NCBI RefSeq assembly: GCF_021155775.2
Contig: NC_060235.2
Coordinates: forward strand, 29,428,607 to 29,492,606
Source: Neodiprion pinetum
Lineage: Eukaryota; Arthropoda; Insecta; Hymenoptera; Diprionidae
Reading direction: 5' to 3'
DNA length: 64,000 nucleotides
Made by a program: the position numbers and the translations under genes. Shown here one piece after another: positions 26,282-40,300 of the stretch (the first letter of the stretch is position 1; each line of letters opens with the position of its first letter). The notes beneath the pieces are model-generated. The model was given only the letters and a program-made list of their open reading frames with translations, made no database searches and was not told where the DNA came from.

Positions 26282-27962
26282 GTAAGGCAAGATCGTGTAG
26301 TACACGAGGTTATAAATCGAAGTCATAGTTCCTGAATTCGTGGAACTCGTTGTTCTAGTTTACAAAAAGTTCTCTACTCATGATATTGCGCCTACAGCAA
26401 AGTTAACAACAATTCTTTCACCTACGTTGGGTTTCATTTGTTTATCATCCAACAAGTAGACAAGTTACCGTACGTCAGAAAAATCTACCTAAAATGGATT
26501 GGACGGTAATTATGGTATTGCATAACAGTATCTTATCTCCTGAATTACCTACTATTATCTAAATCACAATTATTTACATATTTACAAAGTTTTCGCCCCT
26601 GTCAGATGCCGGGCATCCGACAATTAAGGCCCTTCCGCTTCTTCCGGAAGCACCTATTTCACAAAATACTGTTGAAACTAATGCACACTACTTCATATCC
26701 TTGCCACGGAAGCCAATCAATAACTTTCTTTATGCTGATAGTTTGCAGTTATTTCATGATTTGCATGATTCGGTATGAATAAAATCGGACCGCTAGGTAT
26801 GGCAATCCGACAAAATGACATATTTAGAAGTTGAAATATAGCAACAACCACATCTTGATTTACGAATAGTTCAATTACTATCATAATTGATATAATATAC
26901 GTAAGACACAGCGTAACCACAACCAAAATATATATTAAATCCAAAGCTAAAAATCCGTAAAAATAAACCTTCAGATGTTACTTTTTAAGTACTAATTAGC
27001 ACGGTGAATGATCCGGTACGTGCTGAAACGAGCGAACTCAAAGTTTTCCCTATCGCAAATGGATGTAACCGTTGCTGAAAATCGAATCCGTGTACATTAA
27101 ATCCGTTACGAATATCGAAATTCAACTCAGAAATTCAGTCATCTAATTTTTTTTTTTTTTTTTTCAATTTTAGAACGAAGTAATTCTCATTCTCTCTCTC
27201 AATGGAGTAATGAGAAGATATTTACATCCTAAAAAGCCATTTTCTGTTGTTTTAACATTAAAATTTTGAAAATCACTGTGAAAGGGCGTTTTCTCAAATT
27301 TGTCATCGATCTAGTATTTCTCCTACTGCGTTTGTACATTTGTATGATATCACCGTGAACACTGTCAACCTTTGAAATATACCTTGTAGCTATTTGACGG
27401 TGCAATAAAAATTTTTGAACCATCCGGTGACGCTTGTAGGAGCAGGTGCTTGTGCACGAGAGAATTATTTCTGATCATGAGAAAAATCTTCCAAGTGATA
27501 CATCCAACATGAAAATGTATAACTTCAATTCTGTTTTACTATGCTTGAAAGTGAGTTTCTACACAGTTACGTTTGAAAAGTGAACAAAAATTTTCATAAA
27601 AATTTCAAGTATCTTAGTAGCGTATCAACACAATTGAGGTGTGCAAGTCTGTGTACGTCGTGCACTCGTTAAAATAATTCTTAGGTGTAAACTTATACTA
27701 GATATAATACTATTTCAAATTCAATAACAACCATCAGGTCATTATAAATCTCGTCAAGACCCCATTTCCCGAAATCCTCCTGAAGTATTTTGTATGACCC
27801 GCTGCGCGAGATGAAACACAATCGTAACGAAAAAAATTAAAGGTAATATAAAACGTAGGTACCGAGCGCCATCCGTAGCCATTAATTCCGTGCAGCTGAC
27901 TTATAAACTACTAGTCTCTTTCAGAGCTCTCCATTAATGAATCGTTGTTAATGATAAAACAA

Positions 27963-28310
27963 TTAGATATGTTCCTCCGTGAGGCATGGGAGGTCCTCCT
28001 GCGGAGCGGTCGGCACGTTGTCGGTGGGACTGAGTAGCGAGCTGTAATAAGTCTCGAGTTCCTTTGGCTTGACGGAGGATCGTCTCTCGTTCAGGAAGCT
28101 AAGCCTCTTTCGCTGCATCTCGTTGTCCAACCACTGCGCCGGACCGCCGTATCCTTTGGGCTGATGGAACAAGATCTTCACCACGCTCCAGATGAGGAAT
28201 AGAATGCCTATCAGGAAAAGAACGTAGATCGCAACCTCCTGGACCATCGGAAGTACGTTCAGGTAGAGCAGAAAACGATCGTTTATTGGCTTCGGGAGCT
28301 CGTGCATGCC
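27963..28310 (-). CDS. Scavenger receptor exon 8: second membrane helix, cytosolic tail and stop (residues 487-601)
   Basis: Acceptor TTTCTTCAG, 115 codons and TAA at 27963-27965. The exon begins GMHELPKPINDRFLLYLNVL, the usual pre-membrane segment, then a helix at about 513-534 with AIYVLFLIGILFLIWSVVKI. The following 67-residue tail is charged at first (NEMQRKRLSFLNERR) and carries YSSL at 575-578, which fits the YxxPhi adaptor-binding consensus for endocytosis. It ends in an acidic stretch. The tail is longer than in human CD36 and nearer to long-tailed SR-B forms. I did not find a canonical AATAAA close downstream, so the 3' end of the transcript is undefined. Confidence 0.93.
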   Translation of the reverse strand, partial: GMHELPKPINDRFLLYLNVLPMVQEVAIYVLFLIGILFLIWSVVKILFHQPKGYGGPAQWLDNEMQRKRLSFLNERRSSVKPKELETYYSSLLSPTDNVPTAPQEDLPCLTEEHI

Positions 28311-31300
28311 CTGAAGAAACAAGAGGGACCATGAAAAGTCGAGAAACAGGTTTGAGGAAGGTTCTAGAATTTATACTGCTGACTTGCGTTTTGTTTTTTC
28401 TATCACGCTGACTTCTAGTTCAACGTTATCTCGAGGATATCGGGAGCGAAACGAGTAAGCAGTTTACGCGAAAAGTCGCGACAAACATGTTTTCTAGTTT
28501 ATAATTATTTGAGCATGGAGAACTCAAAAATATCGCATTACACTCGTTGAAGAATATGAAAGTAAATTTGTTTTCAGTTCTTTGGAATCTTGTTGGGGTT
28601 AAAAATAAACGGTGTTTGTTTCACCTCGACAATCACGCGTTGGGCACAAGCTGCGGTGCTTTCTGAGTGAATTTTTATTTTTCAACGGGTGTGTCTAGCG
28701 TCCTGATCGATCTTCCGATCGTGAGTGCTTTTCTTCGCGGTAAACGAGATATATGATGAGGTAAACTTACAATTTCAAACCACAAAAGAGGAAGCACTAG
28801 GTCCTTGAACTTTTCTACGCTCGAGTAGGAACTGATGTCCTGGAGCGCCATGTTTATCTGGTAGCGGAATGCGAGGTCGACGGGAAGCCCGGACAGAGGT
28901 TGGATGTAGAAAAAAGACTCGTGATCCTTCTGGTTTGGTGTAAGGCCTTCTACTGAGCTCAGTAGCGAAGGATCCGACTGATAGAAGTGAGGATACGATA
29001 GAGCGATGGGGAAACCTGTTTGAAGAAAAAATGCCATTTCACTTTCGAAAATCGTGTTTACCATCATCATTAAAATATTTTCTTTTCATCATACGGTGAT
29101 TGCACATGGTAATCGCTTGTCTTTTTTCCATTGAATCAGTAAACATCTTCAACATATATTTTCAATCGAAGTTCAGAATCGATCGACACGTGTATTATTG
29201 AATTATTTCTCAAACCGCGTTGTATAATGATGTTCAGGTAAAATTCCAGGTCTCGTCAGTTTCGTAACAAATGCATGCAAGTTCTGGAAACTAGGTACTC
29301 GAACGCAACTCAATTACCATTGCTAACAGTTATTACTTCGCAACGGTATGCCTCTACTTCGTCCAAGTATCGACGGATCTCAACTTCATCTCTCGAAGAA
29401 CGATAAATTCCGTAAGCAAAGTAACTTATTATCCCCAACGTAACCTTTTGGCTCACCTGTCTGTATTCGAGTTGATTCAACAACGCGGAGTGACAAGGTG
29501 AGGTCCTGTATTTTGTTTGTCAACTAACCTAGACTATAATACCGTCCGATAAGAATTAGCTTACCGTAGTAGCAATCAGTGACGTCCACCAGGCCTCGGG
29601 GAAGACAGCGTCCCTTGCGGCAGAAGCACTTATTCTTTGGGTTGACTGCTCCGTTATCTAGCTCGTTTTCAACAAATTTGTATTCGAATGCCTCGAGCCC
29701 TTTGATAGTTTTAGTGCCTGTATAATGCTGTAAACAGGAATGATAAGATCGGTGTAATGAGTGATATGATGACTTGTAACAATTAGTCAGATTCCGCGAG
29801 ATAATATAGTTGCATGGAACACCGTTCCGATGTTCGGAAAAAAGAGTGTAATTATTTTCTCATTTTCGCAATTCACAAATCGTTTTTCTCCCGTCTGTGC
29901 CTTATTTAATTGTCCCCCGTTATGGCGCACGTAAGGTAATTGTCGAAAAGCAAAAAAATCTACTCCGAAGACAAATTATCAGGTTCCACATACGATCGTC
30001 CCTGTGGTACTAATCGCGTGCTAATTATGTCTTCTTGCGTAATTTAGTACCTTGTCTCCAAAATTAAATCGACAAAAAAGATTGGCGATATTGTCAAGTG
30101 ATTCAGTTATTATTACACACTAGCGCGTGCCGAGAGTGATGTATTGTCGTTGGAATTTATTCAGATTACATCTAAATCCGCACGGTACGTTGTTTTTCAA
30201 CTTTGTCGTTGATATGTGTATAAACGGAGAGCCCGGTATTAAGCGACGGTGAATTAATTTTTTACACCAGCTGTGAGCGCTAACATTTAATCACATTGAA
30301 TTATCTAATTGGATGTTACCGATAATCTATCTCTTCGAAGTGGGCTGACGGGAAACGCTCCGTCCAAAAAGTGCGGCCTTATCTCTGATATTTTCCGATC
30401 AATTGCGATCGCCCCGTGCGATCAACCCAATTTTCAGAATCACGTGAAATCGGCATTGCGACGTTATTGCCATTTAAACTAAAAATAACTTACCATCTCA
30501 ACACTGCGGCAAAGACTCTTCCTGAAGAAATGAAGCGTTTGATTCGGCTTCAAGTAGCCACGGAACTTGGTACCGTCACTAGCGCCCTGAACATTTGCAC
30601 AACTCCCAGTCCAATGGGGTAGATCAGCGCCGTGATTATAGGTGTCAATCAGCCCGGCCTTCGACACGTCGGTTTCGCCGGTATACACGGTTTCAATGTC
30701 ACCCTCGAAATCGTACATCTGCATGGGCAATTTGAATGAAAGGACCATTAACAAAGGAGCGTAGATGTTCCGAAATACCTATCAGAGTAACCGAAACAAA
30801 TGTGGATTCCAATTGTGATAATGCAATCAGGTACGACGAGAAAATGTCCGCATCACTTTTTTAATCGGAGCCGAACAAGTTTGACCACTTGGCAATTGTT
30901 TTGCGGTTGGATGGTGAAGTGAATTAAAATTTATAGTGGCTGAGATCAAGTATTTTTCAAGGTTATACATTAAATCGAGATGAAATTAATTTTTACCGTA
31001 CCGCAGACATGCAAATTCAGCCGGTTTACCGTTGATGTGAAATAAAAGTGATATCTTTCTGTAACAATTTTATTTTTAGACACATTTAGGTAGACGTCGA
31101 TAAACTTTGATTGCTACTAACATGTGTTGATATGTTTTTTTCTTTAGCTATTACAAAATACCGAGCTAAGATGGCATGATAATTCTGGAGTGAGACATCG
31201 AACGATTTCCGAAGATGCAATTCCGGACACGTTGGAATCCGGTACCGGAACGTGTACTATTTTTGTGCACGGTCTGCATCACTCTGACTTTATAAGTGCC

Positions 31301-34300
31301 TACAGGAATGTTTGACCAGGGAGCTCTTTCAAGGACGTCGATTCAACCACTGTGAGGGATACGAGCCCAGCAACCGGATCCTCGGAACTCGTTTCTGAGG
31401 AAAACTCGTTTCTCAAATCGTCAATGATGTTACGGTCAACCTCGGGAAAAATTGAACGCATCTTAATCAGCTTCAGCTTTATCGTATCGTATAATTTATA
31501 CGCGAAATAAATTCAAAACAGGATTATAAGAGGATGTGCGTTGTTGCGAGATGTTTTTAGTTCGAAAATCGTTCGTCATCAGCCGTCGTAAACGTTTTGC
31601 CAAACGGAAGTGGAGTTCATTGGAAACTTACCCTATCGATGAGGCCCAGTCTGTCGAATTTTATCCAAGAAGGCATCACCTTGTTCCCCAGCGTGACCAG
31701 AGTCGATTCGTAACCGAACATAAACTCCTTCGCGGTCATTTCGACGAGCGGCTTACTGCCCGACTGACTGATGAGCATATCGAGGGCTAATTGAGTGAGG
31801 TAATTGGAATCCCGCATCACGTTGGTTATACTCTGAAAACGAACAAAATCTCTGTAAAGCAACAGTGCATCAACAATGCGATTGTTGGTACAGGTTAACG
31901 GTCCAAGTATACTTTCGCCTACGTGCAGCACGATGCCCATTCACCTATCAAAGGCAGTTGTCGTTGGGCAAGTAAAGCGTAAATCTTTAATATTCACGTG
32001 CATGTGACGAGTGTCTGTGCAAGATCGACGGCACATGCCGCAGGGTCGTGAATAACAAACAAAAATCGAAAGCAATGCCGGCTGTTGCACTCCGTTAAAA
32101 ACAATGCTGATTGGATAGCACGATTGCGGGAAAAAATGTATCGCAAGGAATTGTTATTTATAAAACTGACGCCGAGTGGATAAGTATAATATTTTCTTTG
32201 AATATTAGACAGCTCAACTTTCACGTCAGAGTTACCAAATCCTGACCGGATCGGCGATTTCCTTTCACCATAATCACGGTGCCGCAGTTTGACCTAGGCC
32301 AATGCTCGATGCATGTGTGTATCGGTAACGTTCCCTTTCTCTCTCTGTATTTTTCCCGTCAATCTCGGACCGGTTGAGAAGAAAAAAAAGAGAAAAATTC
32401 GACAAAGTAAAAAGATGTATAATACAGGTGCAGCAGGAAAAGTACTCGGAGCATAAGTAGTAGTCGAGGATTACTCAAGGATTACATCAATCGGCCAAGG
32501 TATACGTCTCGGACAGACGGACAGGTATGGGGTCAATTGTCAACTGCGATTAACTCACCGCGTCGTGGAGAATGTTTCGATCGAGAATAATGAACGACTA
32601 AGTACGGGATGCGATACCTAAAGTAAAAAAAAGCTGGGTCGCTGATTATACGGAGTCCTCCTTACCGCAGCCGCAATACGTTCATTTGATTGTGAGATCG
32701 GAATACCGAAACGTCGACATCGGTAGTCAATAATGTACAATTGTATCTGCGATGATATCGTAAGCTCAATAGTAGTGACATGCATATATTGTATGCCTAG
32801 TTTTGTCGGCTTACGCAACAATCTGCGTTGTGTTTTTCCATATAATAATCGTTTCATCTCGACTTAACTGTGACCTTAACTTTCGTTATTGATGATCCTA
32901 GAATTTTTTATCGATTGATTCTAGAAGTCGCTTTTCCGAAACATTGGATGTGCGATGTATCTAACGTATGCAGATGACAACGTTTTTTTTTTCTCCGTTT
33001 TTTCGCTTGACTTTTTTTCTTTCCTCATTTGGACGATAAACTTATAATTTATTATCGCCTGATGGAATCTCGGGATTTATTGTCTATACTGTTTGCCTTG
33101 CAGGCGTGCTACAAATACTTAGTTTTTCTTCAACTCGCTATCCATAAAAAGTAGGCTGTACTTATACCTACTTCGAATCCATGGTGCAATATAATTTCGT
33201 TATGTAATCGCGGTTTACTTCAAGATTACAGAATATTATTATTAAATTCCGTTGATAGTTTGTCACAAGAGAAACGCGGTCTGCATCTGGATTCACCGAC
33301 GGTAGTGCAACGTGACGTAAACTCGTCCACAAATAATGTGCGTGTACTGGACACGTGTGAATTGCAACTTCTGCACGCAACCTTGACAACAATGACGTTT
33401 CCGCCCTAAGAAGGCAACGTCGCGTAACATCTGGAAATTGGGCCACACGATTACTTATGGTCCAATTTGTTCAATTATACGCATGTGACGAGGAAAGTTG
33501 GCCGCGGTTCTCGACACCGAATCTCGAAATTATACCGTCGTTGAATTTTCACTTCTCTAAGTATTACGTCAGAAATTGATTACAATTTTTTCGTTCACTA
33601 TGCACCATGAATGGCGATACAAAGCATGCACGGTATTTCTTTGTGGTAAGAACGTTCTGTACTGCAGCAATGTACACTTATCGACGGCTAATTATTGCGC
33701 AAATCCAGTGATTATGATCACCGTGTCAAGTCCCTCTTTTTTTCGATTTACCCGCTAATCTCGCGTTAAAATTTTTGATTATTTCGCTGCATGACGTTAA
33801 TGTTTGCCAGAAAATATTCACCAATAGTGCGATAAGCAAACGCCGTTTGCTTTCGGTACCAATCATAGCACCTGAGCACATAGTAATTATCAGTGACACT
33901 GCCGCATTACAGGTCACTCGTCGTCAAAAAAATCCTTTTGAGGTGCTGTTAACAACCGTGTGATGACGTTCATATTTAACGACTTTATCTGTGATTTCTA
34001 CCGTGGGTAATAATTGTGTTGATAAATTGTTACATACTAACATTGATATTGACTTTGAATATTTTAGCGAAGTTTCACCAGACGAATGTTACTTCGGATT
34101 TGGAATACTATGTGTGAAATATGGTGTCGGACGATTGCAGTCGTGACGAAACACTCGTCGAATAGATTATATCGATCGACTAATTCGAACGACTCTTGCT
34201 ATCCGTAGATTTTTCTAGAAGCACGTTTCCAGCTCAATCACGTCCGAAAGAAATTTGACCACGTGGACTCGGTGAACACGTGTGGATTACAATTTAAAAC

Positions 34301-37300
34301 GTTCGTCTAAGCCTTTTACCTAAGAAGCTAGTGGCAAAAATGTCCAGTCACAAACAGATACGATGCGCATTTGTAATAAGTGAGCAGTTATGTATAAAAC
34401 AGATCGATATCATTAAGAGCTATACTGCTACACGTGCTGCTGTAAAAAAATCGCTGGAAACTTACGTAAGTGTGAAAGGGCTAATCAAAGATCTTGCGTT
34501 GGATACGGATGATGATTCCTTTCGGTTTACCATGCGATGCAAGTATCAGGTAGATAGAAAATCGGCAGAGCATTTCTGTAGTAATTTCATGGTCGGATGA
34601 CATTTGTAATGAGCGTGAGTCCGGAATAAAATGAAAGAATCATGATGAACTTTCCGCAATCCAATTCACAGGAATTAATGAACAAAAGTGAACCTGGCGA
34701 GGTGTAGATGCGAGAGCTACGCTAATCTAACGAATATTTTATACGCCCATCTGGAACGTACCATTTGTTATCAAGTAGAACTATAGTGCAAAGGTTAGAA
34801 ATGCGGAAGAAAAATCTAATTACAGATATCAAAGTTGAACATACATCACTTTGTATCGGCGAATTATCAGCTATACGATATGCACAAGTGATAAACGAAG
34901 CCTGATTGAAGAAATCTGTGAGATTCGTTGCAAAAGCAGTACTCGTCAAATATGACGAAATAAGAGCGACACGTGTCGTTTGACTTGTTAGACAGAATAA
35001 TTCTTAAGACAAAACAGTTAATGGACAAGCTTTTCTACAACTATCCGCAGGAAGCGTTCAGATATCTGATAAATATCGAGATGCCCTATCTCCGTCAACA
35101 ACTCGACTACTTTGCAGTAAACTACACAATATTCTTGTTTTTGACCAGAGGTAGCACAGAAAATAGGACTCGTGGCATTTTTGGATATCGCCTTCGGTTC
35201 GTGCGGAATTTTGTACGTGTCGAAAAAGCCCTACTTTAGGCGTACTTGCGACGAAAATAACCATCATATCGAGAAGTCAACGCGGAGACAGGTTTGCTTG
35301 GACACGATAAGACAGCTTAGCTTAGACTGTCCGCGTTCCAACAATCGGGGCGGCAAACCCAGCATGTCAAATTTATATTCTCTTGGTGATATTAATTCCA
35401 TTTTTTTTCTCTCTCTGACATTTCGTCCGACGTCGCATGCAGAAAAACATGGTTTGTTTTCAGCTACAGCTAGAAGTAATCCAGTTTAGACGTTGCTCGT
35501 GTCACGACCCATCATTTTTAACCTTGTTTTATATATGTACCGTGCAGTGACGTGTTAGCCGCATGTCGGAATGTATTGACGAGCTACGCAGTCTGACACG
35601 CCTTAAATAAACTACTTGCGGTGAGGTTTTTTACCCCATAATTTTTTCATTCAAATTGTATCAAGAGTTTAATCACTTTTTTATTATTCAAGTGTACAAA
35701 CAATGCTCAGGTTTCTTAATATGACAAGTCTATTTTTTGCTCGCGGCTCCTTAAAATCCGATTACCGTAATTATAATTCCCGGTGACGACTGTCAGGCAA
35801 GATTTGTGAATAGAAATTTGAAGAGTTGATGCGCGCATAATTGAGGATTCCCTTAAATCTCGATGATGTAACCGCACAATATAGCTGTAATTAAATAAAC
35901 ACTAGCACTTTTCCCATGCCTTATACTCATGAATATTCAACTAGCGGCTTATTTGATTCGCGTCTCTAAGGAACTCCCATCAGTGCAAACAAGCTAATCC
36001 AATCGTTCAACAAACTCTTGAGTTAACTAAAGTAAACTTGCGTATCCAGAAACGCCCAACTTGCCGATTCATTCACATTTCGTTACGTTAACAGCCGGTT
36101 AATTACGGTCACAACTCACATCTGGTGCAATGTTCAATACCCGTGCATGCGATACCGTAATAAAAATCTTGCCTTTCCAGTGTTTTGTTAGCCTTGAGGC
36201 AGTACAAGTGCATCTGAAATCTGCATATATATATATATACCTAATATCACTTCTGTCGGATCAGATGCTTTAATCACACTCAGCTGGCATCGCATATTCG
36301 TGGTCCCCTAATTAAGCTTTTCTAATTAATTAATCACGCCGTCGTTTGGTATTCATTTATGCACGATACAACTAGGTCCCCTGTGTCAATGGACAAACTT
36401 TTTTCATTCGGCATATCTTGTTTGTTTTTATATGTATGTTATGTTTTGATAATTTAAGGTGAACAAGTGTTTGCGGCAATATCCATTCAAGCACGCGTTA
36501 TATGTACGTATATTATTGAATATTATGTTATTGAATTATAGTACTGTACGTATATTGCACTGAAGAAAGTAATGATGTATGAGTTTAAGGTGCAAATATT
36601 GTAGTGACATAACAGAAACTACACTCTTGTTCTTTTTACACTCAACGAGCAGCAATAATTGCATTTTATAGATTATTGCACTTTTTCTCCCTGTCATAGT
36701 ATTTCTTCACTCAACCAACAGAAAAATTTGAAACCATCTGTTAGAAGGAAATTAGCAGAAATAATTCTAGCTACTACATATGAGATTTATTGTCAGTTAT
36801 AATTAAATACAATTAAGTACGGTACATGATTAATTAAAATGACCATGAAATTGATTTGGATCAATTAATGTTTACTCTGACGGATGAAGGCAACGACTTA
36901 TTTTCCGAATACTTTTTCACCCGTTTACTGCACAGTTGTGAGCACAAAAAATTTGACAAAAAACAAATATCGCCCACTCGAATGAACTAAAATATGTCAC
37001 TGGACCGACACTAACGATACCAATTTTAATATTTATTTTATCACTCCGAATGCGTGCAAACTGGAAGCTATGAAACAACGTCGAATGAGTAAGTCATCTG
37101 CAAATTATACAGGTAATTCCAAGATACACACATATATTAAACAGCTAGTAAAAAGATGAAGATGACTCAGTTGACACGGGAGTTTCAATATCATTTCAGA
37201 GTGCAATACGTGTAATACGTTGTATAACGTGGCAAAGGTCTGGGATGGACATGTCACGTTTGTACTTCCGTAGTTTTTTCCCACTGTCCTATAGAAAAAA

Positions 37301-40300
37301 TTGACCAACCGAAATCAGGTCTTTGTGAGTAAGCTGCGAGTCTAGAGAATTCGATGTTCCAAAACCGAGACGAGGCAATGGCCAATTGTTCGGCGTCGCG
37401 ATTCGTAATCTCCAAATGCTTCGAGGCTACCGTTTATCCGGTTACCCAAATATTTTATGGTCTCATTGCTCAATAGACGACCACGTGCGAAGCATGACCC
37501 GGTATTTTTTCACTCAAGCCAAACGATCCACGCATAGCTCGTCGGTGCTGAGAATTCATATTATATGAATCCACATTTCGTATTCATTCGATATTTCTCG
37601 ATAATACAGAGTTATAAGCCTGAAGCATACTCGGAAAGTTATAACGCAATCGCTGTGAATAATGACTGTCTCAATGATTGGGTGCGTCCGAATTCCGAGA
37701 GTTTCGATTGCATCTGAGATAGTACTCAACGCGCCAGTTGGCCTTCGAAAAAATGTCTAGAATCTTCGGCTGGTCGGGTGAACCAGTATAATTTTGACTC
37801 GTCAAAGTTGTGAGTCAGACTCGAAAACTGTGTCACAGCAGATATAATTCGGATGTCAATTCGAATCCAAGCGTCTCGAGCTGAAACAAATTCGATGCTC
37901 GAATATGAAGTAAATATTATGGGTTAAAAAATATGTGAATTTGAACTTGCTAAACGAGCTCTCGAGTCGCTAAAAAGTCTCAATAAAATCGTTCTTTACA
38001 AGTTTTAAGTAAAATTGTACCATGACATTAACTTCCCTCGTAAAAAAAGAGCGCGCTTAACGAGAAAAAAAAATACAAATTTAAAAATTATCATCCAGGT
38101 TAGTTCGAACTTTGATAAATCCCGTCGTTTTATGCCGTGGCACAAATATCGAGACAGCTCTTCTTTAATACTTTTTTACGCCGACTGAAATTTCTCTGTT
38201 TGCGCAACGTACGTTATACTCAGCGACAGAAAAATTCTTACGGTAATTTGAAAGCACGTTTTTACTACTACGCAGAGTTCGTTTGGTAAAATACGGACCC
38301 GTTGACCCGTTTGGACAACGTCCAGCGTTGGAAAACTGCATAAACGTTATGTTCGTATGATTATTAATCACTGGCAGACGCGATAGATTCGATTCACAAT
38401 TTAGGCCGTGAAAATAGTCAACTTTAAAGCTTTCAATCGAGGTGTCAGCATTTGGAATCATCCAACGCCTGCATCATGCTTCCGGTAATTATTTTATCCT
38501 GTAGGTATATGTTGCTATTTTATTCGGAAGTGAAATTGATTTGTGTATTTGTTTGTTGAGTAATAAATTTTAAAGCGATAATTTTTTCCCCTCAAATCAT
38601 TTTCTGCAGTAGATGTTAGTCCAAAAAAAAAAAAAAAACGGTAGATAGCATATAATGCTTATAAAAAACAATTATGACTTTATATGTTCTCTTCATAAAC
38701 GTCAAGTGCAGTTTTTTCATTCAATGATAATGAACACGCGTTATGAAGAAATTAATGTGCCGCCTGATAGCCAGAGAAATGAATAATATTATTCAGGCGT
38801 GAATGCAAGATGGAAATTTAATACCACTTTAATTCCGATTGGACTTGGCAATTCAAAAACTAATGGAAAATTTTGATCGACAGATCGCGGTGTAGGAATA
38901 ATCGATATCGTTTGGCTATCGGCTTATATTCGAGTAGAAGCTATCCTTGGCATCTATATCGGTCATAATGGACAGCATTGGTAGTATAAGTCATACGTCG
39001 AAAGTTCATTAGCATTCTGTAATAGTTCACGCGGTGAGTCTTATGAATGAGAAATCAACTTGAGGAAATTTGTTGTTAATAAACTATGCTCGATTTACAC
39101 TTCGTAATGCTGCTGTATGTATGCGTATTCCAAGTAAATCGGACGGACGCTTCTTCCTTGTTATTTTCCTCCCTTTGTCTCTGTACGAAGTAAACGGAAC
39201 TCTTTCCCCACATTTCTGAACATGCGAAATTCACCTCCAATGCTAAATTTTCAAAACACCTTTTATTGTTCGTCGGAATGTGTTAACTGGTTCGCCCTGC
39301 CTCTTCGAAACGTGAAACAAGTAGGCGTGAGGCCAGACCTTGTAGAATCTTTATCGAGAGATCATAAGTTTGCCATTAAAAAAAATAAATAAAAAACTTC
39401 GCAATCTGAATAAATAAGTACCTAAAGGTGACATGAATGAGCCGTCGCGAACCTATATTACTCATGTGTTTACTACACGGAATTTTTTCATTCCCCTGTA
39501 GTTAACAATGCCATCTATATTATAACTATTATTACAATTCTTACACATATGTTAGAGATCAAGACTAGATTTAGCAACATTCAATCCGGTATTTTTGCAA
39601 TTATATGTATCGTGCACAACGGCGTTCATATTTCATTCTCGATTTCTGCGGAGCTAAAAATCGCTTTCAAGATATCACACATTGCATACTAATAGTGGCT
39701 TATCCGCAGAAGAGAAAATGGCACCGCCTTAATTTGCGGTTTTATAGTTTGATGAAAATTTTTCCGAATAAGATACCTTGACTCGTCCGATTTCCATGGA
39801 AGGTTCGTAAGCAATTAAGTTGTACAATTAATAATTATTATTTATCAATAGAATGTTCGAAAAAAAATTTGGCAGAAAATGATGGCATCACTTCTTAAAA
39901 TTCCGATGAAATATTGATATTTGTCAAAGCGGTGCCGTTACGGTCAAATTTTGAACAAGAAATAACTCAAACCAAACTCACCAGCAATGCGATGTTTGGA
40001 AGCATCAGCAAGTCCTCCTCTGTCCCATTGCTCATTTCCGGGATGTACTTGAGGGGATGTAGAGGAATGGAAGTTACCGTGCCATTTTCGTTGAACGTCA
40101 CGTTTCCATGCTCCATCAATTCTCTGAAATGACCAAAGGTAGATATGATTTAGAGGAAATTTCCTTATTTTGCGCTGCGTTTATCGAGCAATATTGGTTG
40201 TTTTTTTTTTTTTTTTTTTTTTTACGAGCAGTCGTTCGTAAAATGTAAATCGATAAACCGGAATTGCTAATTCTTATTTTGTTATTGATTATATATCTGT

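Larger units (their letters stand above)
24022..27962. other. Intergenic and probable 3' flank of the receptor gene
   Basis: Apart from the relic at 24872-25042 this is AT-rich unique DNA. The part next to 27963 should hold the receptor's 3' untranslated region. I find no AATAAA on the minus strand within about the first kilobase, so the polyadenylation site cannot be placed. Confidence 0.45.
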
